This document shows positions 26,350-35,284 of a DNA stretch of 64,000 nucleotides, one piece after another (positions within the stretch are counted from its first letter, which is position 1; every line of letters starts with the position of its first letter). This stretch comes from GCA-2731375 sp964631725. GTDB lineage: Bacteria > Pseudomonadota > Alphaproteobacteria > GCA-2731375. The position numbers were made by a program, and so were the translations under genes. The notes under the pieces are model-generated. The model searched no databases. It had not been told where the DNA came from and saw nothing but the letters and a program-made list of their open reading frames with translations. The stretch lies in the NCBI GenBank assembly GCA_964631725.1, contig CAZVYX010000009.1, positions 1-64,000 of the forward strand, written 5' to 3'.

Positions 26350-27303
26350 CTAGGCGGCGTCGACGAACTTGCGGCCAAAAGTAGCCGTCGCCAATTCCCG
26401 GCCCAAATAGGCGGCGACGCTGGCCAGGCCCCGTGGCCTGTCTACGGGCAGGCGCGCCTCGGCATCGGGATTATAGTTGGTATTGGTGTTGATATCGTAG
26501 GTCAGGGCCCGGCCCGCGCCATCGACGATAAATTCGATCCCGGCGACCTGGACGCGGTTGGTGCGCAGAAACCGCCGATAGGAAGCGATCAGGGGCGAGG
26601 AAAAATCTTCGTCGATCCGGAACATCGGTCCCCGGTCAAGATCATCGGGATCAATGGCGCAAGCCTCGGCTGGGCAAAGCTGAAAACCATCGCGGGTATC
26701 GACCCGGACGGCATAAAGAAATTCGCCGCCGACGAATTCAACCCTGGTAATAACGGGCTCCGGCGCCTGAATATATTCCTGGATCAGCAAAATGCCATCC
26801 ACCGGCGCTTCGTAATCGGGGCTGTCCAGCCAGGCGGCCAGGGCATCAACATCGTCATGCAGATGCACGCCCAGGCCCTTGCCGCCCCGGTTGTGCTTGG
26901 AAATAAAGGGGGCCGTGAAACTCTTTGCGGCGGCGATCACCGCCTCCCGGCCCAGGGCCGAACAGGTGCGTGGGACAGCGATCCCGGCTGCCTGCAACGC
27001 TGCGTATTGCGCCGCCTTCGACAATTCCAGGCGAATGGCCCGGCTGCCGTTGACGACCCGGCGGCCATGGCTTTCCAACCACTGGATCACCCCTTCGGCA
27101 TATTCCGGAGAAAAATTGTGGCCCCGGCTGTGGGCCGAGGCGCTCATGCGGGAATAAAAGATGCCATCGGGCGGCGCCACGGACAGATCGAACTGCCCCT
27201 CGGACAGGTCCCACAGCCGATAGGGCAATTGCCGCTGATCCAGTTCGGCCTCCAACGGGGCCGTCCATTCGGCATTCTCGAACAGAATATGGATATGACT
27301 CAT
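26350..27303 (-). CDS. ATP-grasp ligase, RimK-like
   Basis: A 317-residue ATP-grasp protein: an N-terminal pre-ATP-grasp domain, then FISKHNRGGKGLGVHLHDD (ATP-binding loop around 130-150), LLIQEYIQ, and the metal-binding TYDINTNTNYN near residue 280. RimK-like ligases form amide bonds between carboxylates and amines (for example glutamate addition or small dipeptide-like compounds). It stands alone between two intergenic regions, so its acceptor is unknown. The N-terminal MSHIHILFENAEW suggests a complete gene. Confidence 0.85.
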   Translation of the reverse strand: MSHIHILFENAEWTAPLEAELDQRQLPYRLWDLSEGQFDLSVAPPDGIFYSRMSASAHSRGHNFSPEYAEGVIQWLESHGRRVVNGSRAIRLELSKAAQYAALQAAGIAVPRTCSALGREAVIAAAKSFTAPFISKHNRGGKGLGVHLHDDVDALAAWLDSPDYEAPVDGILLIQEYIQAPEPVITRVEFVGGEFLYAVRVDTRDGFQLCPAEACAIDPDDLDRGPMFRIDEDFSSPLIASYRRFLRTNRVQVAGIEFIVDGAGRALTYDINTNTNYNPDAEARLPVDRPRGLASVAAYLGRELATATFGRKFVDAA

Positions 27304-27408
27304 GGTTACGATCCAGCCTAATTCACATATTATTTTTGGTCTTTATAATTCCATTCACATTATTTTGTGAAATAGTCAAAATTGCAAGCAAAAACGGCCC
27401 CTTCCCGC

Positions 27409-28212
27409 CTAGCCGCCCAGACTGACCGAGGTACCGCCGTCGACGGGCAGGGAGGCGCCGGTAATGAAGCTGGCTTCGTCCGAGGCCAGGAACAGCGCCG
27501 CGTTGGCGATATCCCAGCCGGTGCCCATTTTGCGCCCCAGGGGCACCTTGGCATCGCGACCGGAGGCGATCTCCTCCCGGCTCTTACCCAAGGCGGCGAC
27601 ACGGGTATCCACGGCCATGGGCGTATCCATCAGGCCCGGCAGGATGACGTTGGCGCGGATGCCATGCCTGGCATTGCGGATCGCCAATTGATCGGTCAAC
27701 GCAACCACGGCGGCCTTGGTGGTTTTGTAGGCCACCAGGGGATAGGCCGACCAGGCCGCGAGGGAGGAGATATTGATGATCACGCCGCTGCCCTGTTCGC
27801 GCATGGGCGGCAGGGCATGCTTGCAGGCCAGCACCATGCCGCGCAGGTTGACGGCGACGCAGTGGTCGAACGCCTCGACGGTAATATCGGTAACCTCCGC
27901 ATCGCCACCGGCGATCGAAATGCCGACGTTGTTGTGCAGGATATCTATCCGGCCATATTCGGCCATTGTGGCATCGACGGCGGCCTTGACCGCCGCCTCG
28001 TCCTTGACGTCCGCCGCCACGGCCATGGCGGCGCCGCCGTTCTCGTGGATCATGGCGACAGTTTCCTCGGCCGAGGCCAGATCCCGGTCCACCGCGACGA
28101 CATTGGCGCCCTCGCGGGCAAAGACAATGGCCGTGGCCCGCCCGTTACCCATGGTCTCGCCCGGGCTTTGCCCCGCACCAACCACCATCGCAACCCGATC
28201 CTGTAAACGCAT
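27409..28212 (-). CDS. SDR-family oxidoreductase with extended glycine-rich loop
   Basis: A 267-residue SDR. As in the SDR at 15159, the cofactor motif is stretched (VGAGQSPGETMGNGRA), followed by AVDRDLA; the active-site region is NISSLAAWSAYPLVAYKTTKAA. An ATG 15 bp further upstream is possible, but the start at 28212 has GGAGG 5-6 nt before it. It is divergent from the SMP-30 gene, 68 bp away, so the pair may share control. The substrate is unknown. Confidence 0.9.
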   Translation of the reverse strand: MRLQDRVAMVVGAGQSPGETMGNGRATAIVFAREGANVVAVDRDLASAEETVAMIHENGGAAMAVAADVKDEAAVKAAVDATMAEYGRIDILHNNVGISIAGGDAEVTDITVEAFDHCVAVNLRGMVLACKHALPPMREQGSGVIINISSLAAWSAYPLVAYKTTKAAVVALTDQLAIRNARHGIRANVILPGLMDTPMAVDTRVAALGKSREEIASGRDAKVPLGRKMGTGWDIANAALFLASDEASFITGASLPVDGGTSVSLGG

Positions 28213-28280
28213 CGTCGCCTCCACCATTCGTTTGATCTACTATTCCGGCTAGACACTATAGACCAAGGAATGGAAATGCG

Positions 28281-29126
28281 ATGACGGATCAGACAAAAGT
28301 CCTGCTCGATGGCCTGACCTTCCCCGAGGGGCCGCGCTGGCACGAGGGGCGGCTGTGGTTTTCCGATTTCTACGCCCATGAAGTCGTCGCCGTGGATCTG
28401 GCCGGCAAGCGGGAGACCATCGTCGAGGTGCCGGGCCAACCCTCGGGCCTGGGCTGGACGCCCGACGGCCGGCTATTGGTGGTCTCCATGACCGACCGCA
28501 GGTTGCTGCGCCTCGACCCCGGCGGCCTGGTCGAGGTGGCTGATCTATCCGCCTATGCCAACTATCACTGCAACGACATGGTGGTGGACGGTGACGGCGG
28601 CGCCTATGTGGGCAACTTCGGCTTCAACAGCCACGATGGTTCGGAGTTCAAGGCGGCGGATCTGATCCGCGTTGATCCCGACGGCGGTGTTTCCGTGGCG
28701 GCCGAGGGCCTGGCCTTTCCCAACGGCTCCGTCATCACGCCGGACGGCGGCACCCTGATCGTCGGCGAGACGCGGGGCAATATCCTCAGCGCCTGGGACC
28801 GGGCGCCCGACGGCGGGCTCTCCAACCGCCGGGTCTGGGCCGATCTGAAGGGCGGCTTCCCCGATGGCATCTGCCTGGATGCGGACGGCGCGGTCTGGGT
28901 CGCCGACCCGCGCAACAAGGAAACCATTCGGGTCCTGGAGGGCGGCGAGGTCACAGACCGCATCTCCACCGGCGAGATGGGTTCCTTCGCCTGCATGCTG
29001 GGCGGGGCGGAGCGGCGGACCCTGTTCATCTGCACCTGCCTGCAATCGGGCCCCGACACCGCCGCATTGCGTTCAGGCCGGATCGAAGTGGTGGAGGTCA
29101 CCGTCCCCGGCGCCGGCTGGCCGTAG
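28281..29126 (+). CDS. SMP-30/gluconolactonase/LRE-family protein
   Basis: A 281-residue six-bladed propeller lactonase-like protein. Motifs include LTFPEGPRWHEGRLWFSD (N-terminal metal-binding Glu), YHCNDMVVDGDGGAYVGNFGF and GFPDGICLDADGAVWVADP, which contain the Glu, Asn, Asn and Asp metal ligands of gluconolactonases. It likely hydrolyses a lactone. Together with the divergent SDR this suggests an alcohol-to-lactone-to-acid oxidation, an inference. The start has AAGGAATGG about 10 nt upstream. Confidence 0.9.
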   Translation: MTDQTKVLLDGLTFPEGPRWHEGRLWFSDFYAHEVVAVDLAGKRETIVEVPGQPSGLGWTPDGRLLVVSMTDRRLLRLDPGGLVEVADLSAYANYHCNDMVVDGDGGAYVGNFGFNSHDGSEFKAADLIRVDPDGGVSVAAEGLAFPNGSVITPDGGTLIVGETRGNILSAWDRAPDGGLSNRRVWADLKGGFPDGICLDADGAVWVADPRNKETIRVLEGGEVTDRISTGEMGSFACMLGGAERRTLFICTCLQSGPDTAALRSGRIEVVEVTVPGAGWP

Positions 29127-29178
29127 GGCAAACAGCGCGATCAGCGTTATCCTGTTCTAGAAACCGCGTACCCGCACC

Positions 29179-30141
29179 ATGCAGGCCTATATCATCCGCC
29201 GTCTGATCGCCATGGCCGTGACGACGTTGATTTGCAGCATCATTATCTTCACGGTGACGCGGGTCATGCCCGGCAACCTGATCGATCTGATCCTGACCGA
29301 GGGCGACTACGGCCAAGTTGACGATGCCCTGCGGGCCCGCATGGCGGCGGCGTTGGGATTGGACAGCTCAATCCCGGCGCAATACATAAGATGGATTTCA
29401 AATTTCGTTCTTCATGGCGACCTGGGCCTGTCTCTGCGCGGCGGAGGCCCGGTGCTGGATGAAATTCTCGTCCGTCTGCCCCATACGATGGAATTGGGCC
29501 TGCTGGCGCTGTTGTTCGCCCTGGCGATCGGACTTCCCGTCGGCATCTATTCCGCCCTTCATCCCGAAACCCTGCGCGACCATCTGGGCCGCACCTTTTC
29601 GGTCCTGGGCCTGGCCATACCGGGATTTTGGCTCGGCACCATGGCCGTGATCCTGCCTTCGATCTGGTGGGGCTGGATGCCGCCGATCCAGCCTGTGCCG
29701 TTGTTCGAGGAACCCTGGCTCAATCTACAGAAATTCCTGATCCCGGCGCTGATCCTGGGCCTGGCCTTTTCCGCCATTATCATGCGCATGACGCGCGCCA
29801 TGATGCTGGAAGTCCTGGGCCAGGACTATATCCGCACCGCCTGGGCCAAGGGCCTGCGCGAACGTAGGGTCGTTATGCGCCACGCCCTGAGGAACGCCCT
29901 GATCCCGGTGGTGACCCTGGTCGGCATACTTGTACCCATCGTCTTCGGCGGCACCGTGATCATCGAGAATATATTCAATATTCCGGGCCTGGGCGATCTG
30001 CTGCTGACCGCCGTCTCCGGGCGCGATTACACCATGATGGGCGGCATTTCCCTGGTCATCACCGTCGTGGTCGTCAGCACCAATCTATTGGTGGATCTAA
30101 GTTATGGCTGGCTCGACCCGAAAGTCCGCTTCGACGATTGA
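29179..30141 (+). CDS. orphan peptide-type ABC permease (DppB-like)
   Basis: A 320-residue DppB/OppB-type permease: first span near the N-terminus (RRLIAMAVTTLICSIIIFTVTRVMPGN), then a loop, five further spans and the EAA loop TAWAKGLRERRVVMRHALRN. No DppC partner, ATPase or binding protein follows; the next gene is pssA on the opposite strand. It lies 52 bp after the SMP-30 gene and may be cotranscribed with it. It would have to share partners encoded elsewhere or be a leftover of a decayed operon. Confidence 0.9.
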   Translation: MQAYIIRRLIAMAVTTLICSIIIFTVTRVMPGNLIDLILTEGDYGQVDDALRARMAAALGLDSSIPAQYIRWISNFVLHGDLGLSLRGGGPVLDEILVRLPHTMELGLLALLFALAIGLPVGIYSALHPETLRDHLGRTFSVLGLAIPGFWLGTMAVILPSIWWGWMPPIQPVPLFEEPWLNLQKFLIPALILGLAFSAIIMRMTRAMMLEVLGQDYIRTAWAKGLRERRVVMRHALRNALIPVVTLVGILVPIVFGGTVIIENIFNIPGLGDLLLTAVSGRDYTMMGGISLVITVVVVSTNLLVDLSYGWLDPKVRFDD

Positions 30142-30163
30142 ACGGCGCCGTCTCTAAGCTGAT

Positions 30164-30985
30164 TTAGGCCGAGTGCTCCTTGTCGTCATGGCCTTCATCC
30201 TCCGCCTCGCCCTTGCCCGGCGCCGCATCCTCCTGGGCCGCGGCGAAACGTTGCTGGGCCCGGTAGCTGAATGGAACGGAGCCGATATACGCAGCCCCCG
30301 CCACCGACAGTACGAACCAGGGATAGCTGGCCAATATGGCCGCGACAATGGCCACCACGACCAGCATGGGCAGCACCAGTTCCCGGCGGATGCGCACCCG
30401 CTTGAAGGAGTAGGTGGGGATCCGGCTAATCGACATGAAAGCCACGAACAGCAGCCAGACCGCCATGAAGATGGGCTGCTGCAGAAAGCCGCCGCCGACC
30501 TGGAAGCTGATCGCCATGGGCAGCAGGACAACGCAGGCCCCCGCCGGCGCCGCCATGCCGGTGAAGAAATAGGACGACCAGGCCGGCCGGTCCGGATCAT
30601 CGAGGGCGGTGTTAAAGCGCGCTAGGCGCAGGGCCATGCAGGTGGCGTAGGCCAGGCCGGCAATCCAGCCGATGCCGCCCAGTGCCTGTGTGCTCCATAG
30701 ATAAATGACCATGGCCGGGGCCACGCCAAAGGCGATGAAATCGGAAAGCGAGTCCAATTCGGCGCCGAATTTCGTCGCACCCTTCAACAACCGCGCCATG
30801 CGCCCGTCCAGGCCGTCGAGAATGCCCGCGACGATGATCGCCGCCACCGCCAGCTCCCACTTCTCCTGCATCGCGAAGCGGATTGCCGACATCCCGGCGC
30901 AGAGGGCCAGGACGGTCAGAATATTCGGGATCAGGCTGTTGACCGGCAATTCCCGCAGCCGTCGGTTGCGCCGTCCAATTTTCAT
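30164..30985 (-). CDS. pssA: CDP-diacylglycerol-serine O-phosphatidyltransferase
   Basis: A 273-residue inner-membrane enzyme making phosphatidylserine from CDP-diacylglycerol and serine. The CDP-alcohol phosphotransferase motif is present as DGLDGRMARLLKG, then AELDSLSD, giving the DG-AR-G-D-D pattern at about 57-80. About seven to eight spans follow. It overlaps the psd gene by 4 bp, so the two steps towards phosphatidylethanolamine are translationally coupled. The C-terminal tail is acidic and charged. Confidence 0.95.
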   Translation of the reverse strand: MKIGRRNRRLRELPVNSLIPNILTVLALCAGMSAIRFAMQEKWELAVAAIIVAGILDGLDGRMARLLKGATKFGAELDSLSDFIAFGVAPAMVIYLWSTQALGGIGWIAGLAYATCMALRLARFNTALDDPDRPAWSSYFFTGMAAPAGACVVLLPMAISFQVGGGFLQQPIFMAVWLLFVAFMSISRIPTYSFKRVRIRRELVLPMLVVVAIVAAILASYPWFVLSVAGAAYIGSVPFSYRAQQRFAAAQEDAAPGKGEAEDEGHDDKEHSA

Positions 30986-31674
30986 CGCACTTCTCCTTGG
31001 CGCTGGCTTTCATCACTGTCGCAATCCGCCAGCACGGTTTCGCCCGCCACCGCCAATTGTCCCACCGCGACCAGGGGCGCGATGCCCTCGTCCAAGTAAA
31101 CATCAACCCGGCTGCCAAAGCGGATCAAGCCAAATCTTTCCCCCGCCCGCACCCGCTGCCCCTCGTACAGGCCGCAGACGATACGCCGCGCCACCAGTCC
31201 GGCAATCTGCACGAAAGCGATGTCCTGTCCCTGGGATGTGGTCATGCGCACCGCCTGACGCTCGTTATCAGTGGAGGCCTTGTCCAGCGAGGCGTTGAGG
31301 AACTTGCCCGGACGGTAGGAAACAGCGGTGATCTCGCCATCGATGGGAATGCGGTTCACATGCACATTGAAGACATTCATGAACACGGCGATGCGCAGGC
31401 GCGGGACTTCGCCCATGCCCAACTCCCCGGGCGGCACCGCCATTTCAATGGACTGCACCACGCCGTCGGCGGGCGAGATGATCAGGCCGTCGCGGTTCGG
31501 CGTCGTGCGGTCAGGGTCGCGGAAAAAATAGACGCACCAGCAGGTCAGAACGACGCCCAGCCAGCCCAGCGGATCGGCGATCCAGAACAGCACGATCGAC
31601 CCCAGCGCGAAGATCGCGATGAAGCGATAGCCCTCGCGGTTGATCGGCACCATCACGGCCTTCAATGCATCCAT
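30982..31674 (-). CDS. psd: phosphatidylserine decarboxylase proenzyme
   Basis: A 230-residue short-type Psd that decarboxylates phosphatidylserine to phosphatidylethanolamine. It has two N-terminal membrane spans, FFRDPDR, SPADGVV, FMNVFNVHVNR and the C-terminal self-cleavage site in RFGSRVDVYL, where the Ser becomes the pyruvoyl group. The start at 31674 is preferred over a TTG at 31695. It overlaps pssA by 4 bp downstream and follows the Atm1-like gene by 36 bp. Confidence 0.95.
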   Translation of the reverse strand: MDALKAVMVPINREGYRFIAIFALGSIVLFWIADPLGWLGVVLTCWCVYFFRDPDRTTPNRDGLIISPADGVVQSIEMAVPPGELGMGEVPRLRIAVFMNVFNVHVNRIPIDGEITAVSYRPGKFLNASLDKASTDNERQAVRMTTSQGQDIAFVQIAGLVARRIVCGLYEGQRVRAGERFGLIRFGSRVDVYLDEGIAPLVAVGQLAVAGETVLADCDSDESQRQGEVR

Positions 31675-31710
31675 CGCCCCGTCACATCCATACAAATACC
31701 AATTGGGATT

Positions 31711-33621
31711 CTAAACCACCGGTTCCTTGTCCGCGACCGGATTTTCACCGCTGTCCGTCACGGCAATCGGCTGGTCATCCTGGTCCAGACGCTGCAGCCG
31801 CTGCAATGCTTCCGCCTGTTCCTGCTGCCGCCGCCACATACCCGCATAGGTGCCGTCGGCGGCGAGCAGGGCCTCGTGGCGGCCTCTTTCGACGATCCGG
31901 CCCGCTTCCAGGACAATAATCTCATCGGCATCGACGATGGTCGATAGGCGATGGGCGATGACCAAAGTCGTGCGGTCGCGGGAAACCAGGCGCAGGGCGG
32001 CCTGGATTTCCTTTTCGGTCTGGGAATCCAGGGCCGAGGTTGCTTCATCGAACAACAGGATCGGCGGGTCCTTCAGGATCGTCCGGGCAATCGCCACCCG
32101 CTGTTTCTCACCGCCCGACAGCTTCAGCCCGCGCTCGCCCACGGCGGCGGCATAGCCCTCGGGCAGGGTGGTGACAAAATCATGTATCTGGGCCAGTTTC
32201 GCCGCCGCCTCGATCTCGCCGTCCGTGGCATCGACGCGGCCATAGCGAATGTTGTAGCGGATACTGTCATTAAACAGCACCGTATCCTGGGGCACGATCC
32301 CCACATTGGCGCGCAGGGATTCTTGCGTAACCTCGCGGACATCCTGGCCATCGATCAACACGCGCCCGCCCTGGACGTCATAGAAGCGGAACAGAATGCG
32401 CGAAATCGTCGACTTGCCCGCCCCCGACGGCCCGACAATCGCCACCGTTTGCCCCGCCGGCACCCGGAAGCTGACGCCATGCAGGATTTGCCGTTCGTTC
32501 TCGTAACCGAAATCAACATTCTCGAAGACCACGTCACCGGCGCTGATCCGCAGCGGACGGGCATCGGGCGCGTCGGCGACTTCCGCATGGACCTCGACCA
32601 ATTCGAACATCTTGTCCATATCCACCAGGCTCTGCTTGATCTCCCGGTAGACGAAACCCAGAAATCCCAGCGGCTGATACAATTGCATCATGAAGGTGTT
32701 GATCAGCACGAAATCGCCAATGGTCAACTCGCCATCGATGATCCCTTGCGCCGCCAGCAGCATCACCGAACACATGCCGAACGCGATGATCAGCCCCTGG
32801 CCGATATTCAGTATCGCCAGCGAGGTTTGGCTGCGCACGGCGGCGGTCTCGTAGCGCGCCATGGAGCCGTCGAAACGCTTGGCCTCGTGTCCCTCGTTGC
32901 CGAAATATTTCACCGTCTCGAAATTCAGCAAGCTGTCGATGGCCCTGGTATTGGCCTCGCTGTCGGTGCGGTTCATCTCGCGCCGGTGCTTCAGGCGCCA
33001 TTCGGTGACCGTCAGGGTAAAAATGATGTAGATGCCGACCGCGAACAGGGTAATGCCCGAAAAGTCCGCCCCGTAGTTGATCAACAGGACACCGCAGACC
33101 AGAGACAGCTCGAGCAAGGTGGGCAGGATGTTGAACAGGGAAAAGCGCAGCAGGAAGTCGATCCCCTTGGTGCCCCGTTCAATGGCGCGGCTGAGCCCGC
33201 CGGTGCGCCGGTCCAGGTGAAATCCAAGCGATAGATGGTGCAGATGGCGGAATACCAGCAGGGCGACGGTCCGCAGCGCGTTTTGCCCGACCTTGGCGAA
33301 GACCGCGTCGCGCAATTCGCCAAAGGCCTGGCCCGCCAGGCGCGCCGCACCGAAGGCCAGGATCATCAAAACCGGGATGGTCACGGCAGCGGAGATCTTG
33401 CCGTCGGAACCGGTGATGTTCAGGCCGTCGACAACTTCCTTGTAGACAAAGGGAATAAAGACAATCGCGACCTTGGCCGAGGCCAGCAATATCATCGCCA
33501 CGATGACCCGGAAGCGTAGATCCCAGCGCCCCTGGGGCCACAAATACGGCATCAACGTGGCCAGGGTCCGCCAATGACTTCGGCTTGGCCCCTCCGCCGT
33601 GGGATCGAAACTGTTGCTCAT
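31711..33621 (-). CDS. Atm1/HMT1-type ABC exporter (permease-ATPase fusion)
   Basis: A 636-residue half-transporter: six-span membrane domain over about 40-340, then the ATPase with Walker A GPSGAGKST near 396-404, signature LSGGEKQR and Walker B ILLFDEATSALD. The segment YRYIKQ-like REIKQSLVDMDKMFELVEV and TGGLSRAIERGTKGIDF match the Atm1/ABCB7 branch, which exports glutathione-linked sulfur or metal compounds. It works as a homodimer in the inner membrane. It is upstream of psd-pssA on the same strand and may share their promoter. Confidence 0.92.
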   Translation of the reverse strand: MSNSFDPTAEGPSRSHWRTLATLMPYLWPQGRWDLRFRVIVAMILLASAKVAIVFIPFVYKEVVDGLNITGSDGKISAAVTIPVLMILAFGAARLAGQAFGELRDAVFAKVGQNALRTVALLVFRHLHHLSLGFHLDRRTGGLSRAIERGTKGIDFLLRFSLFNILPTLLELSLVCGVLLINYGADFSGITLFAVGIYIIFTLTVTEWRLKHRREMNRTDSEANTRAIDSLLNFETVKYFGNEGHEAKRFDGSMARYETAAVRSQTSLAILNIGQGLIIAFGMCSVMLLAAQGIIDGELTIGDFVLINTFMMQLYQPLGFLGFVYREIKQSLVDMDKMFELVEVHAEVADAPDARPLRISAGDVVFENVDFGYENERQILHGVSFRVPAGQTVAIVGPSGAGKSTISRILFRFYDVQGGRVLIDGQDVREVTQESLRANVGIVPQDTVLFNDSIRYNIRYGRVDATDGEIEAAAKLAQIHDFVTTLPEGYAAAVGERGLKLSGGEKQRVAIARTILKDPPILLFDEATSALDSQTEKEIQAALRLVSRDRTTLVIAHRLSTIVDADEIIVLEAGRIVERGRHEALLAADGTYAGMWRRQQEQAEALQRLQRLDQDDQPIAVTDSGENPVADKEPVV

Positions 33622-33755
33622 GACGAACCGCTATCCCCAGATCCGCGCGATGGGAGACCGCGCTATCTGGCAGATATGTATGTTGTTTGGACGAAAAGAA
33701 ATAGCTATTAGCCGATTTGCCCGAAAAAATAGACCGCGCCAGCCGCAAAATCGCT

Positions 33756-34184
33756 TTACGAATCGGTGTCCCCGTCCATATCGGCAAACGGATCGCCCGC
33801 TTCCGCCGGCAATCCAAGCCAGGCAAGGGCCGCGTCCAGTTGGCGAAAAACAGAGGCATTGTCGTAGCCGATTTCGGAGATGAATAAACGCGCGGTGCCG
33901 AAATCGGCGTCGTTGCCGACCAGAATGGCAAACTTCGCGCCTGCCTGTTCCGGATGACGCCGCAGGAATTCGCGCTGGGCGGGAACCAGGGCGCGTGCCT
34001 GAGCAATGGACCATGACACCTGGCGCAGATCGGTAAACCGGCTCAAATCATCGCGAAAACGGCTGTGCCCCTCGAAATCCCGAAGCGATTCTATCCCATC
34101 CTTGGCCACAATGACATCGCGCCATTTGAAAAATGCGCAGCCATTCGCGGCGTCAACCTTAAATTGACATGACACAGCATTCAT
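33756..34184 (-). CDS. hypothetical protein, possibly SpoIIAA/STAS-like
   Basis: A 142-residue soluble protein. The order of a short strand (CQFKVDAANGCAFFKW), a middle DLSRFTDLRQVSW segment and an AKFAILVGNDADFGTARLFISE strand followed by a helix and an acidic tail is reminiscent of SpoIIAA-like STAS domain proteins of alphaproteobacteria that have no assigned role. I do not recognise a catalytic motif. It is divergent from the 162-residue gene at 34377 across a 192-bp AT-richer region. Confidence 0.6.
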   Translation of the reverse strand: MNAVSCQFKVDAANGCAFFKWRDVIVAKDGIESLRDFEGHSRFRDDLSRFTDLRQVSWSIAQARALVPAQREFLRRHPEQAGAKFAILVGNDADFGTARLFISEIGYDNASVFRQLDAALAWLGLPAEAGDPFADMDGDTDS

Positions 34185-34260
34185 CCCTGAGCTGTCTTGT
34201 TTGATGTATTACCAATGACATGCACACGTAACATAATCATTACGCTATGTGACCATTATA

Positions 34261-34272
34261 TGACAATTGTCA
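34261..34272. promoter_or_regulatory. 12-bp perfect palindrome in divergent promoter region
   Basis: TGACAATTGTCA sits in the AT-richer 192-bp space between two divergent unknown genes (34185-34376). Its position suits a regulator binding both promoters. No regulator is encoded alongside. Nothing else is recognisable in this stretch. Confidence 0.3.
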
Positions 34273-34376
34273 AGGGCCATGCTGTCTTTACGGCCTATAG
34301 GGACTAAAAAACTTCCGTGTTTACGTGAAGTTAACTCCGTCGCGCTGTAATCACCCCACAAACGGGGAGCGGCGCG

Positions 34377-34865
34377 ATGTCTGTCGACTATCAGGAAGAC
34401 TACGAGCAGGATTGGGACATGTCGGACATGGTTCCCGACATCGACCCCGAAGACGGCACTGCGGCGTTTTCCAGCCTGAACGAAGCCATGGACGAGGCTG
34501 GTTCAGCTATCGGCGACATGTCGGCGAACCTGCCGGTCGCCTTTCGATTCACCTGGCAAAAGCTGCCGATCTTCTGCCGGATCATGGCGCGCGATTCGAA
34601 GGTCTATCTGGAACTGGATACCGATCTCGGTCCCCTGCCCTTTACCATCGAGAACCGTGAGAGGCGCCGGCATCTAAAGCAGCTTCATGATTTTCGCAAG
34701 GATTTGCCGGTTGGCGAATATGTGCTGACGGAACGGGGCCGGTTCCGTCATCGTGTCGAGCACCTGCTGGAAGCACCCATCACGGGCAGCAGCATCGTCA
34801 CATCGGTGGTTCAATCCATTCTGGCCGGCCGGCCCTATTTCGAACTGGCCAAGACGACCTGCTAG
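34377..34865 (+). CDS. hypothetical protein, acidic N-terminus
   Basis: A 162-residue protein that I do not recognise. The first 50 residues are strongly acidic (DYQEDYEQDWDMSDMVPDIDPEDG) and the rest is an alpha/beta region with a hydrophobic-basic centre (FRFTWQKLPIFCRIMARDSKVYLELD) and a GRFRHRVEHLLEAPITGSS segment. GGGGAG 9 nt before the ATG supports expression. It has its own upstream region shared with the divergent 142-residue gene. Confidence 0.65.
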   Translation: MSVDYQEDYEQDWDMSDMVPDIDPEDGTAAFSSLNEAMDEAGSAIGDMSANLPVAFRFTWQKLPIFCRIMARDSKVYLELDTDLGPLPFTIENRERRRHLKQLHDFRKDLPVGEYVLTERGRFRHRVEHLLEAPITGSSIVTSVVQSILAGRPYFELAKTTC

Positions 34866-34897
34866 GTCGTCGCCCTCCAGCTACCCACCCCATTGCA

Positions 34898-35230
34898 CTA
34901 ATTAATCGGCAGATCGCGCCGGACGTAGCGGCCGTCCTCGACACCCGTAAAATATTCATTTACTTCCGGATGGCGGACCGGCTCGCAATTATCATCGGTC
35001 AGCAAATTTTGTTCCGAAACATAGGCCACATAGGTGGTCTGCGCGTTCTCCGCCAACAGATGATAAAACGGCTGCTCGCGGCGCGGGCGGACGTCCTCGG
35101 GAATGGACATCAGCCATTCCTCGGAGTTGGCGAAGACCGGATCCACATCGAATACCACGCCCCTGAAGGGGTGGATGCGGTGCTTGACGACATCGCCGAT
35201 TTGAAATTTTGCAACCATTACCGTCGTCAC
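34898..35230 (-). CDS. hspQ: heat shock protein HspQ
   Basis: A 110-residue HspQ/YccV-type protein, recognised by AKFQIGDVVKHR, FRGVVFDVDPVFANSEEW, PFYHLLAEN and YVAYVSEQNLL. In enterobacteria HspQ binds hemimethylated DNA and acts as a specificity enhancer of Lon protease; the alphaproteobacterial branch is assumed to behave similarly. The GTG at 35230 has AGGAG about 11 nt upstream; the ATG at 35218 is an alternative. It is a stand-alone gene. Confidence 0.92.
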   Translation of the reverse strand: MTTVMVAKFQIGDVVKHRIHPFRGVVFDVDPVFANSEEWLMSIPEDVRPRREQPFYHLLAENAQTTYVAYVSEQNLLTDDNCEPVRHPEVNEYFTGVEDGRYVRRDLPIN

Positions 35231-35284
35231 GGGACCACGGGCTCCTATTTCGTCACGTTCACTACGAATCTATTTAGCACAACA

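Noticed and set aside
27354..27371. TTCACA/TGTGAA dyad resembling a CRP site upstream of the ATP-grasp gene
   Set aside because: The half-sites are in the reverse order from a CRP/FNR box (TGTGA-N6-TCACA), so it does not fit that family.
34240..34275. TTGACA followed by TATAAT on the minus strand before the 142-residue gene
   Set aside because: Spacing is only 7 bp instead of about 17, so the two do not form a sigma-70 promoter together.
33756..34865. Toxin-antitoxin pair
   Set aside because: The genes are divergent, too long, and neither matches a toxin or antitoxin fold.
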